From Sciurus carolinensis (Eukaryota; Chordata; Mammalia; Rodentia; Sciuridae): a stretch of 64,000 nucleotides of DNA. Below are positions 1-11,459 of this stretch, in pieces. A program made the position numbers and the translations under genes. The DNA lies in NCBI RefSeq assembly GCF_902686445.1, contig NC_062213.1, positions 53,922,268 through 53,986,267 of the forward strand, given 5' to 3'. Under the pieces are notes generated by a model that had not been told where the DNA came from, did no database searches, and saw only the letters and a program-made list of their open reading frames with translations. The stretch's first letter is position 1. Every line of letters begins with the position of its first letter.

Positions 1-465
1 TTATTTTGTGGGACGAGGAAAAATGCTTTTCTATCAGATGAGATGAACCCTGGGCCACAGTGCAGGGATAAATTTCACACTCTACCTATATCTTGGACAT
101 TCTCATAATATTTCAGACTTTTCTATTATTATATCTGTTAATACAAAGTCCTATTCACAACTCAAAAATGTAAGGTGAAGCGGCAAGTTGTAATGTAGAA
201 TTTGTAGGAAGTTACCCAGAAGATCTACCTAAGGCAGGAGGTCATACTGAAACACTGATTTCCAATGCACCCAAAGCAACCTTATATTGGAAGAGGATGC
301 CTTTTCAGACTTTTATGAATAGAGAAGTCAGAGGGGTTTGTGACCCAAAGATTAATAAGCCAGTGCTCTCTTACTTTCCAAAATCAAGAGGCCTGTAAGA
401 ATTACACTAAATGTACAATTTAGATGATCTATAAATTGGAGAACAATAATAGCACATATGTTTAT
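1..465. other. No feature recognised
   Basis: AT-rich DNA. I see no coding signal and no repeat family that I can name with confidence before the Tigger1 homology begins near 470. Confidence 0.5.
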
Positions 466-494
466 AGTTGTGACTAAATTGCTTGAATCTCATG

Positions 495-1367
495 TGTTTT
501 AGTCAGCTTTTCTACTACCCTGACCAAAGGACTTGAAGAATTTTAAGGAGGAAAAGTTTATTTGGGGTTCAAGGTTTCAGAAGTCTCAGTCCATAGACAA
601 CTGACTCCATCCGATGGGACCTGAGAAGAAGCAAAACATCATGGTGGAAGTGTGTGGCAGAGAAAAGCAGCTGGGCACATGGCCCCAGGAAGCATAAAGA
701 GAGACTCCTCTCACCACAGACAAGATACATACCCCAAAGGCACAACCCCACCCACGTCCTCTAGCCACACCCTACAGTTACTACCTAGCTAATCCTGAAG
801 GGACTCAATTGAACCAAACTGACTCCATCTTAGGGAAGAGCCTCCATCTCAGTCTGGCCCCCAAACCCCCAAACAACAAGACAGAACAATCATAGTGTAA
901 GAGGAAAGCCCCTATGAGCTCAGAAGTTCCTGTTCTGAGATCATGCCCACCCCTGACCTATCCCCAACAAGGTCAGGTTACACTCCACATACCCTTACCC
1001 AATCCCAAAATGCTAAGGCATGAAACCCCCATGCCTGCGGTCCCCAACTCCTGCTTGTGCTTTTTTCCTATAAAAAAGGAACCCTTGTAATGGTCGGAGC
1101 CGCTCCTCCTCTGCATGCTGCATCAGTGCATGGAATGACGGTCTGGACTCCAGTCTGCTAATAAATGGTCCTTTTGCGCTTGCATCAGACTCTGGCTCCC
1201 TGGTGGTCTTTGGGGGACTCATTGACTTGGGCATTTCAATCCCTATCAGGGGATTAATGCACTGATTAGGCTAAGGCTCTCATAAACCAGTCCTGACATC
1301 TCTAAACTTTCTTGCCTTTTCTCACACATGAGTTTTTGAGGAAACGCCTCATCTGTGAACCATAACA
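495..1367 (-). mobile_element. ERVL-MaLR-type solo LTR, interrupted
   Basis: On the minus strand the element starts 'tgttatggttc' and ends 'gctgactaaaaca', giving TG...CA ends. It is flanked by a perfect 5-bp target duplication tcatg (490-494 and 1368-1372), the size expected for MaLR/ERVL elements. The same LTR family occurs at 59088-59529 and 23424-24293. An ERV1-type LTR at about 810-1238 lies inside it. No internal retroviral sequence is present, so it is a solo LTR. Confidence 0.88.
810..1238 (+). mobile_element. ERV1-type solo LTR nested in the MaLR LTR
   Basis: A sequence with inverted ends TGAA...TTCA interrupts the MaLR LTR homology. It has promoter-like parts in the right order: a TATA-type 'ctataaaaaagg' near 1069 and an AATAAA signal near 1161, followed by a pyrimidine/GT-rich tail. 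These mark it as a plus-strand LTR. The exact ends and target duplication are not clear ('caat' occurs on both sides but offset). The minus-strand 73-codon frame over it is a shadow. Confidence 0.75.
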
Positions 1368-2042
1368 TCATGATAAAACTTTAATGAATAAGGAATTGCT
1401 GCATATGGGTCAAAAAGAAAAAATAAAAAAAAGGTTTCTTGAGATGGGGGTTTACTGCTGGTGAAGCTACTGTGAACATTGTTGAAATGATGACAAAGAT
1501 TTAGATGATTATATACAGGTGGTTGATAAAAACAGCAGCAGTTCTGAGAGGATTGACTCCAATTTTGAAAGAAGTTCCACTGTGGGTATAATGCTATCAA
1601 GTAGTATTACATGCCACAGAGAAATCTTTCTTGAAAGGAAGTATCTATCAAAGAAGCAAACTTTATTTTTGTCTTATTTTAAGAAATTGACACAGCCACC
1701 TCATCCTTCAACAAACACCACCCTGAGTATTCAGCAGCCATCAACATTAAGGCAAAACCTTCCACCTTCAAAAAGATTACAGTTCACTGAAGTCTCCAAA
1801 AATGGTTACCTTATTTTTTTATTATCTTTTAGCAATAAAGACTTTTTAAATAAAGGTTTCACATTTTTTTGGACATAAGGCTATTACATACTTAATAGGT
1901 TATAGAGTCAACACAATATAGTGTAAACATAACTTGTATATTCACTGGGAAGACAAAAAAAATTATATGATTCATTTTATTGTAATATTTTTCTTATTGC
2001 AGTGGTCTGTAACTCACCATGCAATATCTAAAAGATATGTCT

Positions 2043-3405
2043 GCAATACAAATATTGCGATTATCTATTATTTTAACGCCCTAACAATACTGTGAGTGAC
2101 TCTAAATTCTACACTTCTATTTCAATAGAGACAATTAAAGATAATTGATACCATCTTTAAATTCCTAATATGTCCACTCAGTGTGAATGTTAGTCTTGAA
2201 ATTTCATGCATTTTGCACTTGTCTTATTTCTTTTTTCTTTTTTCCTTTTTATTGTTTGGAGGGGAATGACATTAACTTTTCTTTTCCACAACTTTTTCTC
2301 CTTGACTTAAGCATTTTTAAGAACCTATTATGGCTAAACTATACAAAGTCAGAGAAATGACAATCCTGAAATCAAACAACAAAAAACTTTCAAGACTTTA
2401 TTTTCTTATCTCTTTGACTGCAATTTTATGAAAGGAAGAAGGTCCAAACATCAGTTTATATTTAATTCACTCTTTAAATACTTGCATTCAGGATTGAATT
2501 GTCCTATGGATGGCTAACATTCTGTACTTTATTCATCAGTTTATTTTCATTTTCATTCATTAAGTATATGCAATTTTGTTTTAGTTTCAAGTGTTTAACA
2601 TTATTTTCTCTTTATTGAATCTCTGCTCTTGAATTTACTATATTGTATGTTTATGCAACAATCTCTCAACTTCTTCTATTAATATCTTTATTTACTTTGG
2701 ATTGCAGAGTTAATTGATTTCTTTCCTTTACCACTCAGTCTATGTCTGGACTTTTCTTGTTGATTTTCTTTCATTACTAAAATACTTGTGACTTTTGTCA
2801 ACATTAAACAGTATTAAATTTTTCAAATGCCTACTGAAACTTTTTCATGAAGATGTCAATAATGACTTGGTTCAGATTCCTTAAAACAAATTTATCATCT
2901 TCTTATGTGTACATCTCTATCCTCCAGTACTCTTAATCTCACATTCATCGTTCATTCATGATAGAAACCCCTCTGTCAACTACAGGAATGCTTCCTTCAT
3001 CTGTCAACTACTTATTTGATTTTTCTGAATTTTATTGCTGTCAACAGAAGATTTTTCCAAGAATATGGACTACCCAAGTATGTACTGTCTGTGATATGAA
3101 TAAAACCATATGAATGAACCGTAACTATGACCTTAGTCTCATGGCAATGTTATTGCACCTTCACATTATTTAACAAGGGTTTTCACTATTGTAAAATGAA
3201 ATAAATTCATGTTTCTTCTATTAGCAAATATATTACTAAAAGAGAACCTTCCACAAGACATATATGTGCCATCCTCATTCCTAACATTTTTGTTAATAAT
3301 GTAATTACTTTTCACTAGAAATTGTTTTGTAATTAAAACTTCTAGAACCAGGTTCAAGGGTCATCTTTCTGAGATATGTGACAAGTGTCAACATTTTTAG
3401 GTCAA

Positions 3406-3406
<1 letters not shown>
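2043..3406. other. AT-rich DNA, nothing assigned
   Basis: Low-complexity, T-rich DNA with no named repeat and no codon-like pattern. A short local repeat 'ctgtcaacta' occurs near 2973 and 3000. Confidence 0.5.
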
Positions 3407-3446
<40 letters not shown>

Positions 3447-3710
3447 CACACACATACATATATGTATGCACACACATATGTGATATAAAGTTGTGCCATT
3501 TAATTCATATATATGTGTATATATACATCTGTATGGGTATGTATACATGCATGTATGTATATATGTGCATATATATGTATGTATATATATGCACACACAT
3601 GTGATATAAAGTTCTGCCATTTAATTCATAGATATGTGTATAAATACATCTGTATGTGTATGTATACATGTATGTGTATATATATGTGTGTGCATATATA
3701 TATATGCATG

Positions 3711-3777
<67 letters not shown>

Positions 3778-3778
3778 T
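3407..3778. repeat. Compound microsatellite/minisatellite (CT, TA, TATG, GA)
   Basis: A (CT)n tract (3408-3430) leads into TA/TG-rich sequence. A unit containing 'gatataaagttgtgccattta' is then repeated. The anchor 'gtgccattta' recurs at about 3494, 3615 and 3780, so two units of about 121 and 165 bp separate three anchors. The array ends in (TA)n at 3711-3734 and (GA)n to 3774. Several long open frames of SLSLSL and YIYIYI on both strands here are products of the dinucleotide repeats, not genes. Confidence 0.9.
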
Positions 3779-3786
3779 TGTGCCAT

Positions 3787-5886
3787 TTAAAATATCCTCC
3801 TGCCCCAACCTTATTGCTGAGATTTCTGAGGTGGGAAATTATATGATTAAAGAGTCTTTCCATTGAACAATATAAATATGGGCTTTTTTATCTATTAAAA
3901 TGATATTGTCAATGTTATACTGTTTCCATGGTCTTAATGACTCAGAACTACCTTATGAGTCTATCATCTCTTTATGTGCACATACACACACACACATACA
4001 CAAAGATGACAAAGTTCTTAATAGGACTAATATAAAAAATAAAAGGATGATTAATATAGAATTGAAGTTTTGTTAAAAACAGAGTAAGTGGATGTCAAAT
4101 CATCTGGATATCATATGTATTAGTGTTGCCCCTTGGGGAGAAAGTTTATTTTTCAACCTTAATGGAGCTATGATGCTCTCTCTATATATGACTCTACCTA
4201 TATATCTCCAAGGGTCCCACAGGCCTTGTATTCTCAGTTCTTTTGGTTTCCATCTGTAGTCATGAAATGCTTTGCATTGTATTTTGAGAGGCTATTTATA
4301 AAACCTCCTAATAGGTACTCCTGCCTTACTTTTAAGTACCCACACAAACTGCATTTTGAAATGAACTCATAAACCATATTTTATGCTCATATCCCAAGTA
4401 TCATACTTTATTGTAATGAAAGGTGAAGCACTTTTCTGTGTTCTTCAGATAGATAAGTCAATCCCAATTTCTATACTCTTTACTGGCAGCACCATACTAA
4501 GTAATATAAAGAAATAAAACTTAAATATGTAATATATTATTGCTCATAAATACCTTAGAACTTAATCCTGGCATGGAGAGACAATATGGTGAAGTGTGAA
4601 AGTCATGTTCTGTAAATGAACAACACCTGACATGCCCTGATTTAATCACTTCCAGCAGTATAGCTTCAGCTACCATATGTAGAAAAGCATTGCTAGAGTC
4701 AGATGAAACCTTAAGCCTCGCTTGCTAAGAGAAGTCTGAGTTCAGCATGTAATGCTCAGGAAGAAAGTTTTGCTTATAACAGGAAGCTTTTAGGATTGCT
4801 TATGATGGGAGATAATATCAATCAACCCCTTAAAAATTCATCCTCAAATGGTAACAAAAAATGAATCTGATAATTCTACATAAAATTTCATACTCAGCAT
4901 TATCTGAGGATAGCAAATGCCAAGACTGCAAAGTAGCTGTGAGCCTAAAGAAAGCTTAGAAAACCCCAGTTTCACCTTCATCCTTCTGCAGGGCTCTAAG
5001 GTGAGCAAAAACTGTCAGAAAAACTACAAGAAAGACAAAGAAGGGATGCTAGCATAAGGTCCTTTGAGAGAGTTCAAGCAACCAAAGATTAAAACCACAT
5101 TAAAGCTAAAAATATTAAGACAGTAACAAGCAAATCAAATCAGAGACCAGAGAGAAGGAATTTCAAAGTAGTTGCTATTTAAAATATTGACTGTCATAGC
5201 AAAGACCAGGAGTACAACTTAAGGGACGATCTGAGATCAAAGGAATGAGTGAGGTGTAAAGGAACAGGAGTCTAAATAACTTCTATGAAAGGAGAAAAGT
5301 ACATAGCAAGGACAAAGGGCAAGTTGGCTGTGGAGTGTTAGAGGGAGAAAGAAAGAAGGAAAGATTTGGAGCTCTGCATAGCAAAATAAATCTTCACATG
5401 ACATTGGAAGAACTACAATCCACATAGAGCACCAAAAAGAACAAATGAACAAATTCTGCTAATGTACTTCATTTTTCCTACTATGGCAAGAAATTGTGCA
5501 ATTAGCATAGGAATCTACTAAACTCCCTAATATCTCAAATAAACAAACAGATGTCACCGTAAGAGAAAAATACCAAACCAGAAATTTCAAACAAACAACT
5601 GAGTAAACACACACTGAAATCAACAAGGAAGAAGAAAAATACCCAGAAGAATGAAAATGAAAATAACATGAAGAAACAAAAAATATTAGACACTGTTTTC
5701 TATTGTGAAGAAGAAATTTTACTAAAGAAGTAATTTACATATAAATTTGTATATATTTATTATATATACAATGTATTATATGTGAGTCAATGTGTAAAAT
5801 TTAAGTCCCTAAATAAGACAAACACTTAAATATATTTAAAACTGTAAGAAAACTTTTCAGATATAGAAAACACATGAATCTACACA
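3787..5886. other. Unassigned AT-rich DNA
   Basis: No gene or nameable repeat is seen apart from a short (CA)n at 3984-4000. The segment 4852-4913 is the source of the first half of the chimeric patch at 6191-6400. Confidence 0.5.
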
Positions 5887-5892
5887 CTGAAA

Positions 5893-6107
5893 GATTTTTT
5901 CGGGGGAGGGATTCTAAAGATTGAACCCTGGGTCACTTTACCACTGAGCTACATCCCCAGTCCTTTTTAATTTTTAATTTTGAAACAGGATATCACAAAA
6001 TTGCTTAGTGTCTTGTTAAGTTGCTGAAGCTGCCCTTGAACTCCCAATCCTCCAACCACAGCTTCCTCAGTTCCTGGGATTATAGGCCTGCACCACCATG
6101 CCTGGTT
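5893..6107 (-). mobile_element. Sciurid B1/ID composite SINE
   Basis: It begins with a T-run (reverse of the A-tail), then the ID-like 'ctttaccactgagctacatccccagtcc', then the B1 part with 'gttgctgaagctg', 'ctcagttcctgggattata' and 'accatgcctggttt'. The two-part structure in minus orientation matches the squirrel dimeric SINE. Confidence 0.9.
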
Positions 6108-6190
6108 TACATAGTGAAAAGATTTACCAAACACTTAGGAAAATTAATCTAAAAAATTAATGCCTAGATATTACCCAATAAAATTCATTT

Positions 6191-6400
6191 TAACAAAAAA
6201 TGAATCTGATAATTCTACATAAAATTTCATACTCAGCATTATCTGAGGATAGATTTGAAAACTATCCCATGCTCATGGATGCAAATAATTAAAATTGCTA
6301 AGATGTCCATACTACTAAAAACAGGACAGTCAGTGCAATCCCTACCAAAATCCCAAAGGCATTTTTCACATAAATAGAAAAAAAACCCTAAAGTGTGTGT
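6191..6400 (+). repeat. Chimeric templated insertion (62 bp + 148 bp)
   Basis: Bases 6191-6252 are identical to 4852-4913. Bases 6253-6400 equal 7175-7322 with one mismatch (c at 6312, a at 7234). The second source lies in uninterrupted L1 ORF2 sequence. At 6253-6400 the L1 context stops abruptly on both sides, so this is the acquired copy. Both pieces are in direct orientation, with at most 1-2 bp of overlap at the join. There is no A-tail, TIR or target duplication. Confidence 0.9.
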
Positions 6401-6534
6401 ATTTCAAAGATAAAGACTAAATTCTTAGTCTTCAAACAAAAAGATCAAATAATTCAGAAAGTCAAAACAGCTGGATACCAGACAGACTTTTCAAAATGAG
6501 CATATAAGCCAAGGTATATCAGTAGAGTAGTATT

Positions 6535-9100
6535 TTTTTTTTAGTCAGTAAAAACTAATTGAGAATTTTTAATCAAGAAAAAATATTGCACTTTGTCAAA
6601 TGCTTTTTTCCACATAAATTGAGATGATCATTTTTTTATGTCTCAACACTTTAGTTATTGAAGAATAGTCACTCAACACAATAAAAGCCATTTATGAAAT
6701 ACTAAGAGCAATCATGAGAGGCAAAACTTACAAGAAAGCTTTTCTCCTAATATGTAGTAAGTACAAGGTAAGATGAGTATTCTCACCACTTGTATTCAAC
6801 ATAGTAATGGGAGTATTAGCAAAAGCATGCAGACAACAAAAAGAAATAAAAACATTCAAATCAGCAAAAAAGTATAATTATTTGCAGATGTCATGATCCT
6901 ACAGAAAAAAAGAAAAACAAATGAAAAACAACAATAATTTCACAAAACATCTGTCAACACTGATAAATAAACTTGGTAAAATTGCAGGATTCAAGATCAA
7001 TTTACACAAGTCAGTATCATATTATACAAAAATAATGGCCTAACAGATAAAGCAATCAATAATTCAATCCCATTTAAGATAGCATAAAAATTTCCTATGA
7101 ATAAATTTATCCAACATAGGGGAAGATGTGAAACTGAAAACTATACAGCACTGATGAAAGGAATTGTAGAAAAAATTTGAAAACTATCCCATGCTCATGG
7201 ATGCAAATAATTAAAATTGCTAAGATGTCCATAATACTAAAAACAGGACAGTCAGTGCAATCCCTACCAAAATCCCAAAGGCATTTTTCACATAAATAGA
7301 AAAAAAACCCTAAAGTGTGTGTGGATTTATAAAGACCCTGAATAGTCAATACAATTCAGAGAAAAGAAAATAAATTTGAAATAATCACACTTACTGATTT
7401 ATAATGATTTTATAAAGCTATAGTAATCAAAAGTTATGGTACTAGCATAAAAACAGGTCTATAAACCAGTGGGACATAATACAGGGAGGGCAGTAATAAA
7501 TCTGAACTCAAGGGTACCAAGAGAACACAATGGGGAAAGTATAGACTACCAATGAAGTGGGCTGGGAAAGTTGAATTTCCCCACGCAAAAGAATGAAATT
7601 GAACCTATACATCATATATAAAAACCAACTCAAAATGAATAAAAGCCTAAAGGACCCAAAATTTAAAATCTCTTTTAATAAAACATAGGGGAAAGCCTCC
7701 TGAATATTGGCTTTGGTAATTTTGATTGTTTGTTTCTTTGTCTTTGTTGTTAATATTAAACAAAAAGTCCAGGCCTCAAAAGCAAAAAGTAAATAAATGG
7801 TACTACATCGAACTAAAAAGAGATTTTAAAAACCCTTCTGCAAGAAAAGAAAACAATCATCAAAGTGTACTGCAACCTGAAGAATGGGGAAGAAAATCTG
7901 CAAATTACTACAAAGTTGGTAAGGGATTAACATCCAAAATATAAAAATAAATCTTATAACTTAAAATTGGAAAAAATTACCTAATTTTACAATGAATAAA
8001 AACATAAATAGATATTTCTCCAAAGAACACACAAAAATGTTGAAAGGTATGTTAGAAGGAGTTCAACACCATTGATCAAGGAAATGCAAAGCAAAACTAC
8101 TGAGTAAATGCTTCTAATCTGTTAGGGTAACTATTTTCAAAATGTTAAATGATAACAAATGGTAGCAAGACTGTGGGGTAAAAGGGAACTAGTGTTCACC
8201 ATTGGTGGGACTGCATATTGTTACAATCATTAGAGAAACTAATATGGAGGTTTCTAAAGAAATTAAAAATAAAGCTACAATTCTTTTCAGGGCATACACA
8301 CAAAGTGAATGAAATCATGACCTTGCAAAGACACCTGCACTCCTATGTTCATTTCAGTGAAAACAATCTAAGTGCCTATCAACAACTAAATAGATGAAGA
8401 AACTGTGTTACACATATATAATGGAATATTATTCAGCCTTATAAAAGAATGAGATTTTGTCTTTTGCCACAACAAAAATCAACCTAGCAGACATGACACT
8501 AAATGAAATAAGACCAAGATTGAAAGAAAAAGCATTGTGTGGTCTCATGTGGAATTTACATGTGGAATCTAAGAAAAACTTTCAAATATACAGATGATCA
8601 TGTTTGTTCTTGCCTATAGTCCCAGCAATTTGGGATGTTGAGACAGAATGATCACAAATGGACAGCTTAGCAAGACCCTCAGAAGCTTGGTGATACCTTG
8701 TCTCAAAATCTCAAAATAAAAAAGAAGAAAGAAAGAAAAAGAAAAAAAAAGAGTAGGAATGTATCTCTGTGGTAAAGCATCCCTGGGTTCCATTCTTAGT
8801 ACCCTCTCTGTCCCCCAAAATTAAATGCTCAAAGATAGAAACAAACGGTGGTTACCAGGAGCAAGGCATAGGATGTAGAGAAGTAATGAAGAGAAAGAAA
8901 TCAGAGGATGCAAACCAGCAGATATGTAAAGGGAATAAGTCTAAATATCTAAGATAAACATTAGTGTAACAGGTGATAAAATTGTACTGTATGTGGAATT
9001 CGAAAAAATGACTAAGATGTAAATACTCTGCTCCTGTAACATAAATAAAAAATATTGGGTGACCATGTGAGATGATGGATAAATAAAAGACAGTTTGAAT
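6535..9100 (+). mobile_element. Old L1, 3' half, with inverted 5' end and an internal SINE
   Basis: From about 6680 the plus strand follows L1 ORF2 from the reverse-transcriptase region onward ('ctcaccacttgtattcaacatagt', 'gcagatgtcatgatcct') into the C-terminal region ('ggtgggactgcatattg', 'tggaatattattcagcc'). It continues through the 3' UTR, with 'aatggtggttaccagg'-like sequence near 8848, to about 9100. Bases 6540-6645 are the directly upstream ORF2 part in reverse orientation, which is a 5' inversion. A SINE (8601-8816) interrupts the 3' UTR. All frames are broken. The divergence and 3' UTR type suggest an L1MA-like age. Confidence 0.85.
8601..8816 (+). mobile_element. Sciurid B1/ID composite SINE inside L1 3' UTR
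   Basis: A B1-like left part ('tgcctatagtcccagcaatt', 'gagacagaatgatcac', 'accttgtctcaaaatc') is followed by an A-rich linker and an ID-like right part ('ctgtggtaaagcatccctgg..ccattcttagtac'). The plus orientation is clear. Confidence 0.85.
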
Positions 9101-11440
9101 CCAGAAGTCTGTACTGTAGGTAATATATCCTTCAAATATCAAGTCTATTAGAAAAATAATTCTAACATAGAAAAACTAAGAGAATTATGTACATCTTCAA
9201 ATTGATAACTCAGAATTTGCTAGAAGATATCCAAATGAAGACTGAGACAACTTTTGTCTGAACTGATAATGAGCATGTGAATAAAGATGTGAATAAAGGT
9301 AGATAACTAATGTTATACATCCTGACAGAGTAGAAAATAATGAAGCTAAGCTAAAATAATGAAACAAAAGGAAAATAGACAAAGGTTACTGTGATAAAGG
9401 CAATAGGTGATTAAATGATATGAGATGATCAGATAAGAAAACATAGCACTAAGTACATTAATAAAGGTAAAAATCCAAAGGTAGCCTCTAGAACAAAAAC
9501 ACATTCCTTCCTAAATATGAAAAAAAATACTTAAAAGAGAGATTGAAGTATGTTTACCTAGTTGAAGACAATGGATTCTAAAATTGGTACAAGTGTGAGG
9601 TGAATCAGGCTTACCTTTCCTCCAAGTGTCTTTCCCAATATATTCATTGACTGCAAAATGGAATGGTAGCCCCTTTACCTGGAGAAACCTGGCAAATACC
9701 ATTTTAATCAAGTGATCATAATAAAGGCCCCCAACGAAAAGAGTGGTATCATAAAAACTTTATATGACACCCTAAGAACATAACATCAGTTCTGTACTAT
9801 CAAGGGGGAAAAGGTGAAAATTAATTACAGTTTGTGAGGGAGCATCAGGAAAGGGCATTATAACATAACTAGGTAGAATTTTCCAAATGTCAGAAGTGTC
9901 ATCATCAAGAGAAAGAAGAAAAGGCCAAAGAACAGCAAAGGATGAGAGTTGTTGATAGTATTATTTTCCATTCAAAGGCAAAGCAAACATGTCTGTAACT
10001 CTCAGAAATGAATGAAGGTATTTGTCACAAATACATCACAAATATGATAATTTATCAAGCATTACCCAGGAACATCAGAATATGAAAATTCCCAGGTTGT
10101 AGACTCTCTCCATTTTACATTTTAATTCATTATATGCCAAAGAACTTCTTGTGCAATACCTTGAAAGGGCCAAACAAGAGCTTTTCCCCTTAGATATTCT
10201 TGATAATGACTTTCAAATGTTGGCATTTATGCATGAGCAGAAGCTACTTTTCAAATAATGTAACCGAATATATCTTTTTCTTTTGACCTTTAAATGACTT
10301 TCCAGTCTTGGCTCACAAATCTGTCTTCCTTCTTGGTTTTGCCATTCTCTCTCATCTTCTGAGATCACTGAGTCTGGCTTCAGATGACCCTCTTCAAAGA
10401 AAGATGTCTTGATAGTAAGGCCTTGCCTGTTTTGGATCAAGACTTCAGAGTTCACTCCTGCAGGAAATTAGAAATAATCCATCCGTTGTGCAATTATCTT
10501 TTAAAAATCCTTAAAAATTGTAGACTTTCTTGTTTCTCAGGTAGTGACCTGTAGATATGTTATTTGATATTTAAATGATATTCTTTCCCAGAGAGTAACA
10601 TGTTTCCAAAAAGAATTTGAAAATCCTAACTTTTTGTCTAAAAAAAAAAACAAAAATAGCCCACTTACTTAAACAAAGTGGTTCTTGGAAAAGCCTACTA
10701 CACATAATATTTATTGGTTCTTTTACATATTTATGATAATTTGAGAAAATGACCCAATAAGAAATACAAACCATGAAATGTTGAAGAGAATTTTTAAAGA
10801 CAATTATATATCAGAAATTTCTTAGACGACCAAACTGAGAAAGATTATTGATCTATAAGAATAAAAATAAAGAAGACAAAAAAATCCTCACACTCTGTGA
10901 TGCTTTCTTTCTTTTCAAGATTTATGTAATGTTTGTGTGTGTGTGCATGTGCATTCATGTATACAATCTATATGCAATGAAAGTTGACAATTGAACTGTT
11001 GCAACTCCAGTGAAAATTGTGGATCAATTGTCATTTTATGTAAAGGAATGTCTGTGCTTGATCACCTATAGTTATACAGTGGGAATATTGACACCAAAGA
11101 CCTTGCCAGTAAAATATTTTCATTTACATTTACCAAATAGAGTCTATTATATAGTGTTAAATTTAAATTTATGAAGTTCTTTTCCAAAAACTTTGTATTT
11201 GTACTAAAAAAAGCCTTAATCACACATTTCACTTTGATCCAGCACAAACTTTACCTAGAATAAAAATATAAAGAAAGTATATTCTTAGAAAATGAAACTT
11301 TTTTGTTATTCAGAATATGTTACATTAAAGAAACTAAAGATAATGAAGTGTGAAAATTATTGTAGGAATTAAGGGAGTGATAATTTTAAAGAATTGGAGA
11401 TTTATTGTATAAAATACGATTTAACTCAATTATATTTTTA
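9101..11440. other. Unassigned DNA between two L1s
   Basis: No named repeat is seen. A minus-strand frame at 10213-10455 begins just downstream of a splice-acceptor-like sequence and is discussed as a finding; I do not call it a gene. A short (GT)n lies near 10935. Confidence 0.5.
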
Positions 11441-11459
11441 AAAGACTATCAGTTTTTCA

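Larger units (their letters stand above)
470..1800 (+). pseudogene. Tigger1 transposase C-terminal remnant
   Basis: Two blocks encode the C-terminal tail of a Tigger1-type (TIGD1-like) transposase: a short one at about 470-494 and a longer one at 1373-1800. An in-frame piece at 1519-1878 reads VDKNSSSSERIDSNFERSS, then a YREIF-like CHREIFLERK and SYFKKL, then a QQPSTLRQ proline-rich tail. That order matches the family's C-terminal segment beyond the DDE catalytic core. The catalytic core and DNA-binding HTH are absent. The frame is broken by frameshifts around 1445-1515, the tail reads past the normal stop, and an 873-bp LTR sits inside it. It cannot encode a functional transposase. Confidence 0.85.
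470..2042 (+). mobile_element. Tigger1 (TcMar-Tigger) DNA transposon, 3' part, interrupted
   Basis: The sequence follows the 3' half of the pogo-like Tigger1 transposon. It contains the end of the transposase reading frame (see the pseudogene entry), a 3' non-coding part with 'tagtgtaaacataact' and 'ttgcagtggtctg', and a terminal inverted repeat ending near 2042 in a decayed 'gcaatatctaaaagatatgtctg'-like end. A MaLR LTR at 495-1367 splits it: the codons for '..KLLESH' lie before the LTR and the continuation 'DKTL..' after it, on either side of a tcatg target duplication. The 5' half of the transposon is missing. This is an old, immobile fossil shared by many placental mammals. Confidence 0.9.

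Noticed and set aside
3402..3866. Several frames of 60-117 codons with SLSLSL and YIYIYI repeats on both strands
   Set aside because: They are translations of (CT)n, (GA)n and (TA)n microsatellites; no gene signals.
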